Shown in pieces: positions 35,101 to 44,514 of a DNA stretch of 64,000 nt. Source of the DNA: Branchipolynoe longqiensis (lineage: Eukaryota > Annelida > Polychaeta > Phyllodocida > Polynoidae); assembly GCA_030323885.1 (NCBI GenBank), contig CM059194.1, forward strand, positions 27,066,363 through 27,130,362, in the 5' to 3' direction. Under the pieces are notes generated by a model. The model was not told where the DNA came from and did not search any database. It was given only the letters and a program-made list of their open reading frames with translations. The position numbers were made by a program, and so were the translations under genes. Position 1 is the first letter of the stretch. Every line of letters begins with the position of its first letter.

Positions 35101-38100
35101 GACAGTGCACCACATCCAGGGCGGCTTTGATCAATTATAGTGCTTCCCAACTGGGAAACCACAGCACCAGCACCGTGACTCGATATCCCACTCAGTCACA
35201 TTATCCTGATACAGAGCAGACCAGTCCTTGCACTATCCTAGTCATGCTGAGTGCCAGGCCAGGTGACCATAAGAATAAATTATATATAGCATTGGTTTGA
35301 CTCAGACGGTGTTCGAACCTCACGATCTTCCCGGATGCTCAACACATTCGTCCTGATATGACCCTAGATGTTGCTAGCACGTAAAACAACAACCGACACA
35401 CATTCGGCCATTGCTTCCGGGCGTTCTGCGCAGTAGCCGCGCGTGAGTAAATTACGTTTCCGGCATGCGTAACAAGACTGTCCGTCTGCGAATGTTGCGT
35501 ATGTGTAAGCGCCATGTTCAATATCCGTCTGTGCACATTTAACACCTATCTGACATGAAAGCGGTATCTTTTGGTGACACGCGGATGACATCAAATATAC
35601 TAGCGGTATCTTTTGATGACACATGCATGACATCAAAGATACTAGCAGTATCTTGAAGGACACGCGGATGACATCGAAGATACTAGCACAATAGCAGTAT
35701 CTTTTGATGACACGTGGATGGCATCAAAGATAGTAGCAGTATCTCTTTGGTGACACGTAGAAGCCACCAAAGATACTAGCAGTATGGTTGATGAAACATA
35801 GATGCATTGGTGTCACCCACTATCAGTGATGTGCGTTTGTATCACTATCACTTATCAGTGCAGACCAGAAAGGATAGCTGAATGAGTTGAGCGTCCGTCT
35901 CCCGTTTTTGTAGATCGTGGGATCCGAACCCACGGGTTCGAACCCTGGTCGAGTGAAACCAATAAACATTAAAAATTTACACTTGTCGCTTCCTAGCCAA
36001 GCTCTTGGCATTATTAGGATAGGGCAAGGACTGGTGGGCTCAGTGTCATGATAATGTGACTTGAGTGGGATATCAGGTCATGGTGCTGGCAGCCTGGTTT
36101 CCCATTGGGGCAGCACTATAAATTCGGCAGGAGTGTGCACTGTCGCAAGTCGGTACCCATCCTGATGTGACCTTAGATGTTGCCAGAACATAAAACTCCA
36201 ACAACCAACCAACTTATCAGTGCATTTCTGCCATCCAGCCTCCACAACCAAGCCTCTCGCACAGCCAAGGCCGTCAGCACCACCCACACCCCACCCCACT
36301 CCACCCCACCCCCACCCACACATCGCGCCTGCTGCATCAGCATCACCAGCCACATGTGTACATTGCATCACCCACTTCATGTGATAGCCGTGAGTGGCCG
36401 GGTGTGGTGCTGGGAGGTGTGTGAGTGAGTCAATAACTGAGTAAGTGAGTGAATGAGTGAGTGTGTGAGTGAGCGAGTGATTGAGCGATCTACTGAGTGA
36501 GCGAGTGTGGGCGAGCAAGTGAGCGAGCGAGCGAGCGAGGGTGAGTGAGCGGTTGATTGGTTTTTGGACTTTTTACATCCTGTCAACATCAAAGGTTATA
36601 TCCGGATGCGTAGCGACTTGTGACTGCACACTAATGACGATTTTATAGTGCTGCCCCACTGGGAGACCAGACTACCAGCACCATGACCTGATATCCCACT
36701 CAGTCACATTTTCCTGACGCTGGTGACAGTGACACTGAGCCAACCAGTCCTTGTCCTATCCTAAGAATGCCGAGCGCCCGTCTAGAAATTGTATAAGTCA
36801 GTGGTTTGACTCAACTAGGATTCGAACCAGTGGGTTCGAATCCCAAGATCTACCAAAATGGAAGACAGACGCTCAACTCATTCGGCCATCCCTTCTGGTC
36901 AAGTGAGTGAGCGAGGGTGAGTGAGTGTGGGCGAGTGAGAATGACTGTGGGTGAGTGAGAGAGTGAGTGCGCGTGTGAGTGTGAGCGCGATAGTGTGTGA
37001 GTGCGCGCGAGTGTGTGTGACTGTGAGGGAGGTAGTGCTTGTGGGTGTGTACGTGTGTGTGGTAGGTGTACGCTTTGGGGCTAGGGGCAAAGATTATGTT
37101 ATACTGTACAGTCGAATCTTTGCCGGGAGAGATATGGTCAACCTTTGTTACTGTGTCGCGATCATTTGTGAACTGCGTGAATTTGTTTCCATACTAATAC
37201 GGATATCCTGGTAACTAAATGCCGTTCGCATTATCAATGGATTGTCGTCTGTTATAAAGGATTAAAGTAGTTTCTGACAAAAAAACACACACAAAAACAA
37301 CGACAATAACTGAATAGGAAAAGTGGAAATCTGACTTCTGGTAGATTTTCCGTGATCCTCTCTCAGACTATCGCAATCAGGCGCTGTCTACTTTTATTTT
37401 GTTATCGTGTGTGTGTGTTGTTGTTTTACATCCTAGCAATATCTAAGATCATATCAGGACAGGTAACGACTTGTGACAGTGTGTACTCATGGCGACTTTA
37501 TAGTGCTGCCCCACTGGAAGACCAGGCCGCAAGCACCATCACCTGATATCCCACTCAATCACATTATCCTGACACTGAGCCAACCAGTCCTTGCCCTATC
37601 CTAATAATACCGAGCGACAGGCTAGGTTTTGTTATCGGGGAGAGCCAATTGATGCAAACGTGGAGATCGGGTAAAAAAGAACCTATACAGTTGGATTTGA
37701 TCTACATAATTTTAAGCATACACATACAGGAACCCTTTGAGATTTCATGAGAACGTGCTAAACATCTGAATAGTTACAGAACGCGTGCGCGGAGAAGCAG
37801 CTACAGTTTTTAAAAGATCATAGGCCTACAGTTACTATCCTTTAGATTTTGGTTTGTTCTTTACTTGATAATTGTTCGCTTTGTTTGTGCTTCCATCGTC
37901 CACGTGGCGTAATTAAAAAAGTTCAAGGACTAATAATAATAATCTTTTGGTTATTAAAGTTGCATAATCCGATGGGTTTGATTTTCTGTAATTTTTCTGA
38001 GATAAATATATTAAATTGATTGCAATAATCTACCTTACTTTAGCTTGAAGTAACTTTTATTTTAAATGGCTAACTTTTGAGATATTTGAAGCGGAAACAT

Positions 38101-39627
38101 GTAAAATTAGTTTTGCAAAACTCTGTCACCATAGGCTTCAGCCGTAACAGGTTCTATTAAATTCATTCTGGATATCCCCTCCTGTGTAACAACAAATGCT
38201 TAATAAGTGCATCAGTGTCTAAGATAGATATGTAGGATCAAATTTAGATAATTGTCTTGATTTTGACAATTTAATATTCTATCGGACTATGCAGCTTTAA
38301 GGAAGATGAGAACTGATTAGAATTCACTTGAGTTAGTAGATTTAGTATAGCATCTAGAGCCGTGTTTACACGGGCGAGTTAAAACGCTTCATATAAAACC
38401 ACTTGCCTAGATCGATTTACATTTGCCGTGTAAACGCGACACTGTGGCGTTTTAGGGCTGAATCGATTCATATAAATCGGTAGATGTAAACCACCTTGCG
38501 AGGTAGTATAGATGAAGCGATACAGCTGGTTCCCGGGCGGCGATAGTGTAAAATAGCGGTGCTCGCCGGCTACAGGCTCAGCTGTAACTATACACTGGTA
38601 CCCGGCAGTGTTAGGGACCGATTAGGCCGAAATCTATTGAATGCGATCATATTTAACAGAATTACATACTCAAATAATGAAATTTAATTAAATTAACCCT
38701 AAATTCCAAGCGATATTAACATAGCCGCTACATCGGCGTCGTTATTCATATTGTGAATCGACGAATGTAAACTAAACAAATAGCAGTGCTCGCCGGCTAC
38801 AGGCTCACCACTAAGGCTGCTGGTCCCCGGGCGCCGATAGTGTCAAATAGCGGTGCTCGCCGGCTACAGGCTCACCACTAAGGTTGCTGGTTCCCGCTCG
38901 CGGACACAGTTTCAAATTCGTCTTGTAAACTTGCCACTACATCACTTCATATAAATCGATTTGCCTAATTCGCTTCACAATTGCCCGTGTAAACACGGCT
39001 AATAATACTATACAGGTGTCCCGCCACAAACCTACATATCGCCTGGTTCATATTTGGTTATAATTCTCATCTGACTTACTCTAATAGTAATAAAACGCCT
39101 ATATTCTGCTATCAGATAAAAGTGGGTGTTTAACAACAACAAAAAAGAGTGGCTATTTCGTACGGGACCGTACGAATAGCCAGAGCGTTTGTTAGTATGG
39201 CACTCCTTTATCACGTCATATCCTGTCGTATCCACGTCGCGGTAGGGTTAGGGTTAGGATAAGATTGCTTGTTGTCGTTTTACATCCTAGCAACATCTAA
39301 GGTCATATCAGGATAGGGGAGGGTTAGAAAAAGGGTTAGGATATGGGTTAGGTTCGGGTTAGGGTTAGCTGTGAACAACACTGTTTGAGTGTTTCATCTT
39401 ATGATTGGGTCAAAGCTAGTCACGTGACTACCGTTGTACTAATAAGAGCTCTGGCTATTCATACGATCCCGTACGAATAGCCACTGCCTTTAAAAAGAAA
39501 ACCACCAAATGTAAAGGTTTGAATTTTCAATTTGTTCAGTCGCTGTTGACTAAGTGTGTAGTTTAGTCAGAAGAATCCCCCCCCCCTCCCCCAGTAAATC
39601 TTTGTGAATAGGGATGGCTGGGTGGTT

Positions 39628-39667
<40 letters not shown>

Positions 39668-41722
39668 ATTCCTCCGAGCTAGTGGAGGAGAGGCCCCGCG
39701 CAGGAGGCGGAGAGGTGGATGCTGGTACAGCCCCCCCCCCCCACCCCGGGGGAGGGGGGGGGGCGTGCAATATAGGGTATGCACTGACGTCATGCTAAAC
39801 GGAAGTGCGGCCATTGTGGCGATAGTAACCACAATAATAAACACACTGTCACACTGCAAACTCAATGGCTATGAGCAATCTTCATACAGAAAAAGTGAAA
39901 TATCTATAAAACCAATCCACCTAGAAACAAATCGGTTGGTACACATATAGAAAACATGTTTACCAATAAGATTATATTAAATTGATAAAGTTAGGGTTCT
40001 GGATTTCTATTAATTTTGAATAAAACTAATGTTTTGCACTGCGCATACCGGCAAACTCAAGCCAGTCAAGGCATTGTCAATGGTCGTGAGCAATCTTCAC
40101 ACAGAAAAAGTGAAATATCTCTAAAACCACACCACCTAGAAACAAATCGCTTGGTACAATATAGAAAACATATTCAACCAATAGATTATATTAAATTTAT
40201 AAGGTTAGGCTTCTGGATTTCTATTAATTTTGAATGAATTAGACGTTTTGCAATGCGCATACCGGCAAACTCAAAGCATTGTCAATGGTCGTGAGCAATC
40301 TTCATACAGAAAAAGTGAAATATCTCTAAAACCACACCACCTAGTAACAAATCGCTTGGTACACATATAGAAAACATATTCAATGAATAGATTATATTAA
40401 ATTTATAAGGTTAGGGTTCTGGATTTCTATTAATTTTGAATGAAATAGACGTTTTCCACTGCGCATACAGGCAAACTCTATGGGATATTTACTAGTTGAT
40501 ATCGCCACAATGGCCGGTCATCCGGTTCATGACGTCACATGAATACCCCATATCCACTCCAGGCTTTATTACATGCGATAACGGGCTTATCACTATCCAT
40601 ATATATATATATTTATATACTCGCACAAATAATATATACAGATATATACACTTGCACAAATAATTATATATATTATATAATTATTTGTGCGAGTGTATAT
40701 ATGTTTTGCTTTAAAGCAACAAAGTCCGAGGAAGCATCACATCTTCAAAACAAAACAAAAAGTATCTAGATTTGATTCTACACATCTAACTTAGATACTG
40801 ATGCACTTATAAAGCATTTGTTGCCACATATAAGGGAATGCTGAGTCAATTTAATAGAACCTGCTCTTGCAGAAGCCCATGGTGACAGAGTTTTGGCATG
40901 CTTACCTAAACTAATTTTGCATGGTTGTACTTCAAATATCTCAAAACTTAGCCATTTAAAATAAAAGTTACTTCAAACTTTAGTAAGGTAGATTATAACA
41001 ATCAATTGAATATATTTATCCCAAAAAAATTACAGAAACGCAAAATCATTGGACTATGCAACTTTAAGAAATTAAAAAAAAGAAAATGGAATCATGTTAT
41101 TTGCATCGTGATTTTAAAGCTGCATGGTCTGATGAATATCAAATTTTCAAAACCAAACCAATTATCTAGATTTGATTTTACATATCTAACTTAGATACTG
41201 ATGCACTTATTGAGCATTTATTTCTGCGTAGAAGGCAATACTGAGTCAATTTAACAGAACCTGTTACTGCAGAAGTCTATGGTGTCCGAGTTTTGGCAAG
41301 CTTGCCAAAACTAATTTTCCATGTTTGCATTCTAAATATCCCAAAAGTTTACCATTTAAAATGAAAGTATCTTTGAACTAATGTAAAGTAGATACTAGTG
41401 ATCGAAATAATATATTTATCTCAGAAAAAATACAGAAATTCAAAACCATCGGACTATGCAACTTTATCTTGATTGTGGATTTGTCTAATTAGCTCTACGC
41501 TCTACGCTTTGTCTAATTAGCTCTATCGCACACTACGTACAGTGAACAATCAGCATGCTCCACTCATAAAATCATTTGTCATTTGTTACTTACCACAAAT
41601 CGGGGCAGGCGTTGACCGCGCGTCGGGGAACCACGTGGTCGGCGCACGAGGAGGGACGCGGCGTCAGACAGGTTCACCCAGACAGCCAGCAGCGCGACCA
41701 GCGTCAACAGCTGCGCAATCAT
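31993..41722 (-). CDS. secreted two-module cysteine-rich protein, three coding exons
   Basis: Spliced from 41594-41722, 33162-33476 and 31993-32124; all three junctions keep phase 0. The product is 191 residues. Residues 1-22 are a signal peptide (MIAQLLTLVALLAVWVNLSD). Two modules of six cysteines follow: C52, 57, 64, 86, 89, 92 and C152, 157, 166, 181, 184, 187. Both show C-x4-C, then C followed by Q, and end C-x2-C-P-x-C-[I/L]-D, so one arose from the other by duplication. The linker (95-148) is basic with possible dibasic cleavage sites (AKR 103-105, FRRAARR 133-139). I recognise no family: antistasin and von Willebrand C domains are similar in size, but neither ends in this CxxCPxC. It is probably an extracellular protein. 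The exons are much more GC-rich than the introns. Confidence 0.85.
32171..32518 (-). mobile_element. SINE, head type A
   Basis: GGTTGGTTGTTGGAGTTTTA at the 3' end, body, and a head with B box GGGTTCGAACCC-like sequence. Near full length, same strand as the host gene. Confidence 0.85.
32541..32680. mobile_element. pogo/Tigger-like end
   Basis: Begins ACAGTAAAACCTCTCTAAAT with an inverted partner (ATTTAGGGAGG, TTTAGAGAG) 60-80 bases further. This is typical of a Tigger-type terminus; the other terminus is not seen. Confidence 0.5.
33162..33476 (-). other. coding exon 2 of the cysteine-rich protein gene
   Basis: 315 bases, bounded by acceptor CCTTGCAG|GTC and donor GGTCAG|GTGCGT. It encodes module 1 and the basic linker. 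Its GC content is far above the surroundings. Confidence 0.88.
33515..33600. repeat. TTGATTGG-like simple repeat
   Basis: Degenerate units of TTGATTGG/TTAATTGG, merging into the array at 33596. Confidence 0.6.
33596..33900 (-). repeat. tandem array of a MITE terminus, five units
   Basis: Five copies of about 66 bases, each holding TTGCATAGTCCTATGG-like and TTTTGAGTTTCTGTCATTGG sequence. This is the terminus of the 350-bp MITE plus a TTGATTAATTGG spacer. The last unit leads straight into the MITE at 33866. Confidence 0.85.
33866..34222 (-). mobile_element. 350-bp GCATAGTCCGATG MITE
   Basis: Terminus TTGCATAGTCCGATGG at the left, TCAGACTATTCAGCTTTAA at the right. The interior has the family's GTAACTTTTATTTTAAAT and CAGGTTCTATTTAAATTG-like blocks. 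Confidence 0.85.
34421..34944 (-). mobile_element. 3' end of a LINE with poly(A)
   Basis: The minus-strand translation of about 34815-34944 gives RSTLEMAAKVWNAQTVKERQ, a C-terminal LINE RT signature, ending in a stop. A 3' UTR and a long A-run (34422-34443, as T on the plus strand) follow. Confidence 0.7.
35044..35412 (-). mobile_element. SINE interrupted in its head
   Basis: TTTTACGTCCTAGCAACATA starts the 3' end; the body and a diverged head follow. The head is interrupted at 35351-35397 by a small SINE fragment and resumes with ACATTCGGCCATTGC. Confidence 0.75.
35351..35397 (+). mobile_element. 47-bp SINE tail insertion with a 9-bp target duplication
   Basis: TCCTGATATGACCCTAGATG to the AAC-rich tail, flanked by ACACATTCG at 35342-35350 and 35398-35406. 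A severely 5'-truncated insertion. Confidence 0.8.
35561..35800. repeat. hairpin minisatellite, about five units
   Basis: Units of about 45-57 bases, each an imperfect palindrome (AGTATCTTTTGATGAC ... CATCAAAGATACT). One unit has TTTGGTG paired with CACCAAAG instead. Confidence 0.8.
35862..36212 (+). mobile_element. full-length SINE, head type A
   Basis: Starts GCAGACCAGAAAGGATAGCT, B box GGTTCGAACCC after a duplicated CCGAACCCAC-like segment, body, and end AACATAAAACTCCAACAACC. Confidence 0.88.
36418..36552. repeat. GAGT/GAGC simple repeat, left part
   Basis: Degenerate GTGAGTGAGTGAGCGAGC-type repeat. It continues at 36898 after the SINE. Confidence 0.85.
36553..36897 (-). mobile_element. 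SINE inserted in a GAGT repeat
   Basis: From GATTGGTTTTTGGACTTTTT to ATCCCTTCTGGTC. The same simple repeat lies on both sides. A duplicated GATTCGAAC segment sits in the head. Confidence 0.85.
36898..37075. repeat. GAGT/GTGT simple repeat, right part
   Basis: Continuation of the repeat at 36418-36552, grading into GTGTGTGTACGTG. Confidence 0.85.
37411..37626 (-). mobile_element. SINE, head missing
   Basis: TTGTTTTACATCCTAGCAAT through CCGAGCGACAGGCTAGG. Truncated before the head. Confidence 0.8.
37959..38302 (-). mobile_element. 350-bp GCATAGTCCGATG MITE
   Basis: Ends TTAAAGTTGCATAATCCGAT and TCGGACTATGCAGCTTTAA; typical interior. Confidence 0.85.
38358..39000. mobile_element. TIR MITE carrying the shared core
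   Basis: Ends AGCCGTGTTTACACGGGCG and CCCGTGTAAACACGGCT. The interior has the core also at 26633-27065. GCTCGCCGGCTACAGGCTCA occurs three times. An inverted, colinear copy is at 43824-44399. Confidence 0.8.
39149..39487. mobile_element. hairpin-TIR MITE with telomere-like interior
   Basis: Each terminus is an inverted repeat of the other and also a hairpin (GTGGCTATT..GTACGGGACCGTACGAATAGCC). Inside lie degenerate TTAGGG runs (39240-39258, 39323-39370) and a SINE tail fragment (39268-39318). Confidence 0.75.
39640..39664. repeat. AT dinucleotide repeat
   Basis: TA repeated over about 25-35 bases; a C-run and a G-run follow at 39731-39761. Confidence 0.85.
39775..40548 (-). mobile_element. 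element with the same core, three units, terminus type 2
   Basis: Ends GGGTATGCACTGACGTCATG and its near-complement at 40548, with GGCCATTGTGGCGATA further in on both sides. Three core units in reverse orientation fill the inside. Confidence 0.85.
40580..40706. repeat. AT-rich palindrome
   Basis: ACTTGCACAAATAATTATAT is inverted as ATAATTATTTGTGCGAGTG; TA repeats lie between and before. Confidence 0.7.
40707..41068 (+). mobile_element. 350-bp GCATAGTCCGATG MITE
   Basis: Left terminus diverged (TTTAAAGCAACAAAGTCCG), right terminus TTGGACTATGCAACTTTAA. Confidence 0.8.
41112..41468 (+). mobile_element. 350-bp GCATAGTCCGATG MITE
   Basis: TTTTAAAGCTGCATGGTCTG to CATCGGACTATGCAACTTT. It lies about 120 bases inside intron 1, just after coding exon 1. 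Confidence 0.85.
41594..41722 (-). other. coding exon 1 of the cysteine-rich protein gene
   Basis: ATG at 41720-41722 with A at -3, chosen because it is directly followed by a signal peptide. Ends before a consensus GTAAGT donor. The frame is also open upstream to an ATG at 41980, but that extension is low-complexity and would bury the signal peptide. Confidence 0.82.
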
Positions 41723-41796
41723 CGTTGAATTGTCGTCTGCTTTCGCTACAAATGCTGTCGTCTGCTGGTTGATGCTGATGCTGTGGAATCTGTGTG

Positions 41797-41828
41797 GTCG
41801 GGGTCGTGGTCGTGGTCGTGGTCGGCGT
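41797..41828. repeat. GGTCGT hexamer microsatellite in the 5' leader
   Basis: Four to five copies of GGTCGT. It encodes the RPRPRP stretch of the spurious N-terminal extension. Confidence 0.8.
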
Positions 41829-42052
41829 GCTGCGGGGAGTCTTTGGAGTCTGCTGAGCTGCTCTGTGCGTTTGGAGAGTATGTGTAGGCTGTGCGTTGGA
41901 GTGTGTAGGTGTGTGCAGGCAAAGTGTATGTAGCGTAGGTAGGTATGTGCTGAGTCGGCTCGTGCAATGGCAATGCACAAGTTTGCGGGTTTGCTTTTGT
42001 CAACCGATGGAGGGCAGGGTTCGTTCTGTTTACAACGCGCGCCGAGCAGTCA

Positions 42053-42108
42053 TTATATACACAGCGTTCGAGTCGTGACGTCGAAAGGCTCGCCCGGACT
42101 CAGCCAAT
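42053..42108 (-). promoter_or_regulatory. TATA/CRE/CCAAT promoter of the cysteine-rich protein gene
   Basis: On the minus strand a TATA box (GTATATAAT, 42053-42060) is preceded by a CRE-like GACGTCAC (about 42075-42082) and an NF-Y-type CCAAT box (42104-42108). The spacing is typical of a strong animal promoter. Transcription would start near 42022-42030 and give a 5' leader of about 300 bases. The region up to 42130 is CpG-rich. Confidence 0.65.
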
Positions 42109-42540
42109 CAGAGCGCCGCTCGCGTTGGCGCGCAACTGCTCGATTTGGTCATGTGTACAACCGGCGTCATTGATGGCAGGCGGAGGTCGAGGGGGTTGAG
42201 GGTGGGGGAAGGGGAGGGGGTGCGGGGGGTGGAAGGGGGATGTGGCAGTTTCAGGAATTGTAACCCTCGCCGTGATCATGACGTCATCAATAAGCGCCAC
42301 ATGCCTGTTGACCTCTATTACACGACTGGGGTTTAGGGGGAAGGGGAGGGGAGACGTTCAGATATCCAACAACAACAACACACCAGAAAAAACGCACTCA
42401 GCATTTTAGAAGACATGCACAAACAGCTCAAACCAAAACAGGCAGAGCAAACAAACAGTAGGGCGTACTAGAACGCACCGAAAACTTTTGAGGAGGTCTA
42501 GACTTTAAAAAAACAACCCAACTATTATCACGGTATCAAT

Positions 42541-42592
42541 CTGCTATGGACAGTATAAATACAGCCTCAATAAAAAAATTTTTTTAAAAGAA
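42541..42592 (+). mobile_element. LINE 3' tail fragment
   Basis: GCTATGGACAGTATAAATAC followed by AGCCTCAATAAAAAAA is the complement of the 3' end at about 34444-34475. Only about 50 bases, a very short insertion. Confidence 0.65.
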
Positions 42593-42633
42593 ATCTGGCG
42601 TTCATTTTAAAAACCTAAGCGCCTAGACTAGTT

Positions 42634-42986
42634 AAAGCTGATAGTCCGATGAAGCATCAAATTTTCGAACCCAAAGCAATTATCTAGATTTGATCCTACA
42701 TATTATCTAGATATTGATGCAGTTATTAAGCATTTGTTGCCACATAGAAAGGGGTACTGAGATAATTTAATAAACACCTGTTATTACTGAAGTCTATGAT
42801 GTCAGAGTTTTGGCGTGCTTGCCAAAACTAATTTGACATGTTTATACTTCAACTATCTCAAAAGTTAGCCATTTAAAATAAAAGTTACTTCAAATTAAAG
42901 TAAGGTAGATTATAACAATGAATTTAATATATTTATCTCAGAAAAATGGCCGAAACTCAAAACCATCGGACTATGCAACTTTAAAA
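42634..42986 (+). mobile_element. 350-bp GCATAGTCCGATG MITE
   Basis: GTTAAAGCTGATAGTCCGAT to CATCGGACTATGCAACTTT. Confidence 0.85.
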
Positions 42987-43035
42987 CCAAAACAAACTCC
43001 TCCAAAAACCCGAGTGAAACAGCCTTGACCCCATC

Positions 43036-43386
43036 GGTTAAAGCTGCATAGTCCGATGAAATATCAAATTTTCAAAACCAAATCAATTATGTAGATTAAA
43101 TTTTACATTTCTAACTTAGATACTGATGCACTTATTAAGCATTTGTTTCCGCGTAGAAGGCAATACTGAGTCAATTTAACAGAACCTGTTCTGCAGATGG
43201 TGTCAGAGTTTTGGCGAGCTTGCCAAAACTAATTTTCTATGTTTGCACTCAAAATATCTCAAAAGTTTACCATTTAAAATAAAAGTAACTTTGAATTAAT
43301 GTAAGGTAATTACTAGTGATCGATCTAATATGTTTATCTCAGAAAAAATACAGAACTTCAAAACCATCGGACTATGCAACTTTAAA
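43036..43386 (+). mobile_element. 350-bp GCATAGTCCGATG MITE
   Basis: GGTTAAAGCTGCATAGTCCG to CATCGGACTATGCAACTTT. Only 50 bases from the previous copy, same orientation. The following sequence to 43823 has no recognised feature. Confidence 0.87.
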
Positions 43387-43823
43387 TGTGGATACATTTC
43401 GCTTGTTTGTGTTGTAATTAGATTTGGTTGTAGTTTCGTAAGTTGTACTTAGATGCATTGCAATTCCAGTGGCTCAAATATCTCAAAATTATTGATCTTC
43501 AAATTATAATATTTATATCAAATTGATCAGTTTTGGGTAACACTAACAGACGAAGCTGAAATAATGTTTATGTTATAATATTAGCACAAAACTAAGTATA
43601 GCCAAATAGAAAATGTACTAATAATAGTAATATCCTATCAGTCGGTATCAGTAAAGTAGGTCACGAGCTATTGCAGTGGCCATGAACAAAGACATGCATC
43701 AGTTAGGCATTTGTGATTTTCTTTTAAAATATCGAAAGATTTATTTGGAATTTACGTTTAAATACCATGAAATACCCTTTAAATTAAATATATGTTTGTG
43801 TTTCTTGGTATGTGATTCTGTAT

Positions 43824-44399
43824 AGCAGTGTTTACGCGGGCAATTCTAAACCGATTTAGACAAATCGATTTATATGAAGCGATGTAGTGGCGCGTTTACA
43901 CGGACCGAGTTTGAAAGTGTGTCGGCGCCGGGAATCAGCAGCCTTAGTGGTGAGCCTGTAGCCGGCGAGTACTGCTATTTGTTTAGTTTACATTCGTCGA
44001 TTCACAATATGAATAACGATGCCAATGTAGCAGCTACGTTAATATCGCTTGGAATTTAGGGTTAATTTAATTAAATTTCATTATTTGAGTATGTAATTCT
44101 GTTAAATATGATCGCATTCAATAGATTTCGGCCTAATCGGTCCCTAACACTGTCGGGCACCAGCGATAGTTACAGCTGAGCCTGTAGCCGGCGAGCACCG
44201 CTATTTTACACTATCGCCGCTCGGGAACCAGCTGTATCGCTTCATCTATACTACCTCGCAAGGTGGTTTACATCTACTGATTTATATGAATCGATCCAGC
44301 CCTAAAACGCCACAGTGTCGCATTTACATGGCAAATGTAAATCGATCTAGGCAAGTGGTTTTATATGAAGCGTTTTAACTCGCCCGTGTAAACACAGCT
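43824..44399. mobile_element. TIR MITE, inverted relative of 38358-39000
   Basis: Ends AGCAGTGTTTACGCGGGC and CCCGTGTAAACACAGCT. The interior is the reverse complement of the 38358-39000 element, with one core copy. Confidence 0.8.
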
Positions 44400-44514
44400 T
44401 AAGTGTGTGTGTCTTTGGGAATCTTCTCATGTACATGTGTTCTGTATTTCTTTGTGTCTACGTTATTACTAATATTAGCAGTGTGCATATTTGTGATGTT
44501 GATTTTTTTTAAAC

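Larger units (their letters stand above)
33477..41593 (-). other. intron 1 of the cysteine-rich protein gene
   Basis: 8117 bases, donor GTG|GTAAGT, acceptor TTGCAG. Most of it is made of the MITEs, SINEs and LINE pieces listed separately. Confidence 0.82.

Noticed and set aside
39240..39370. Chromosome end or recent fusion point because of TTAGGG runs
   Set aside because: The runs are short, degenerate and confined to a MITE.
41746..42003. Pro/His/Thr-rich minus-strand reading frames in the promoter region
   Set aside because: They follow the hexamer microsatellite and the leader; no splice or start support.
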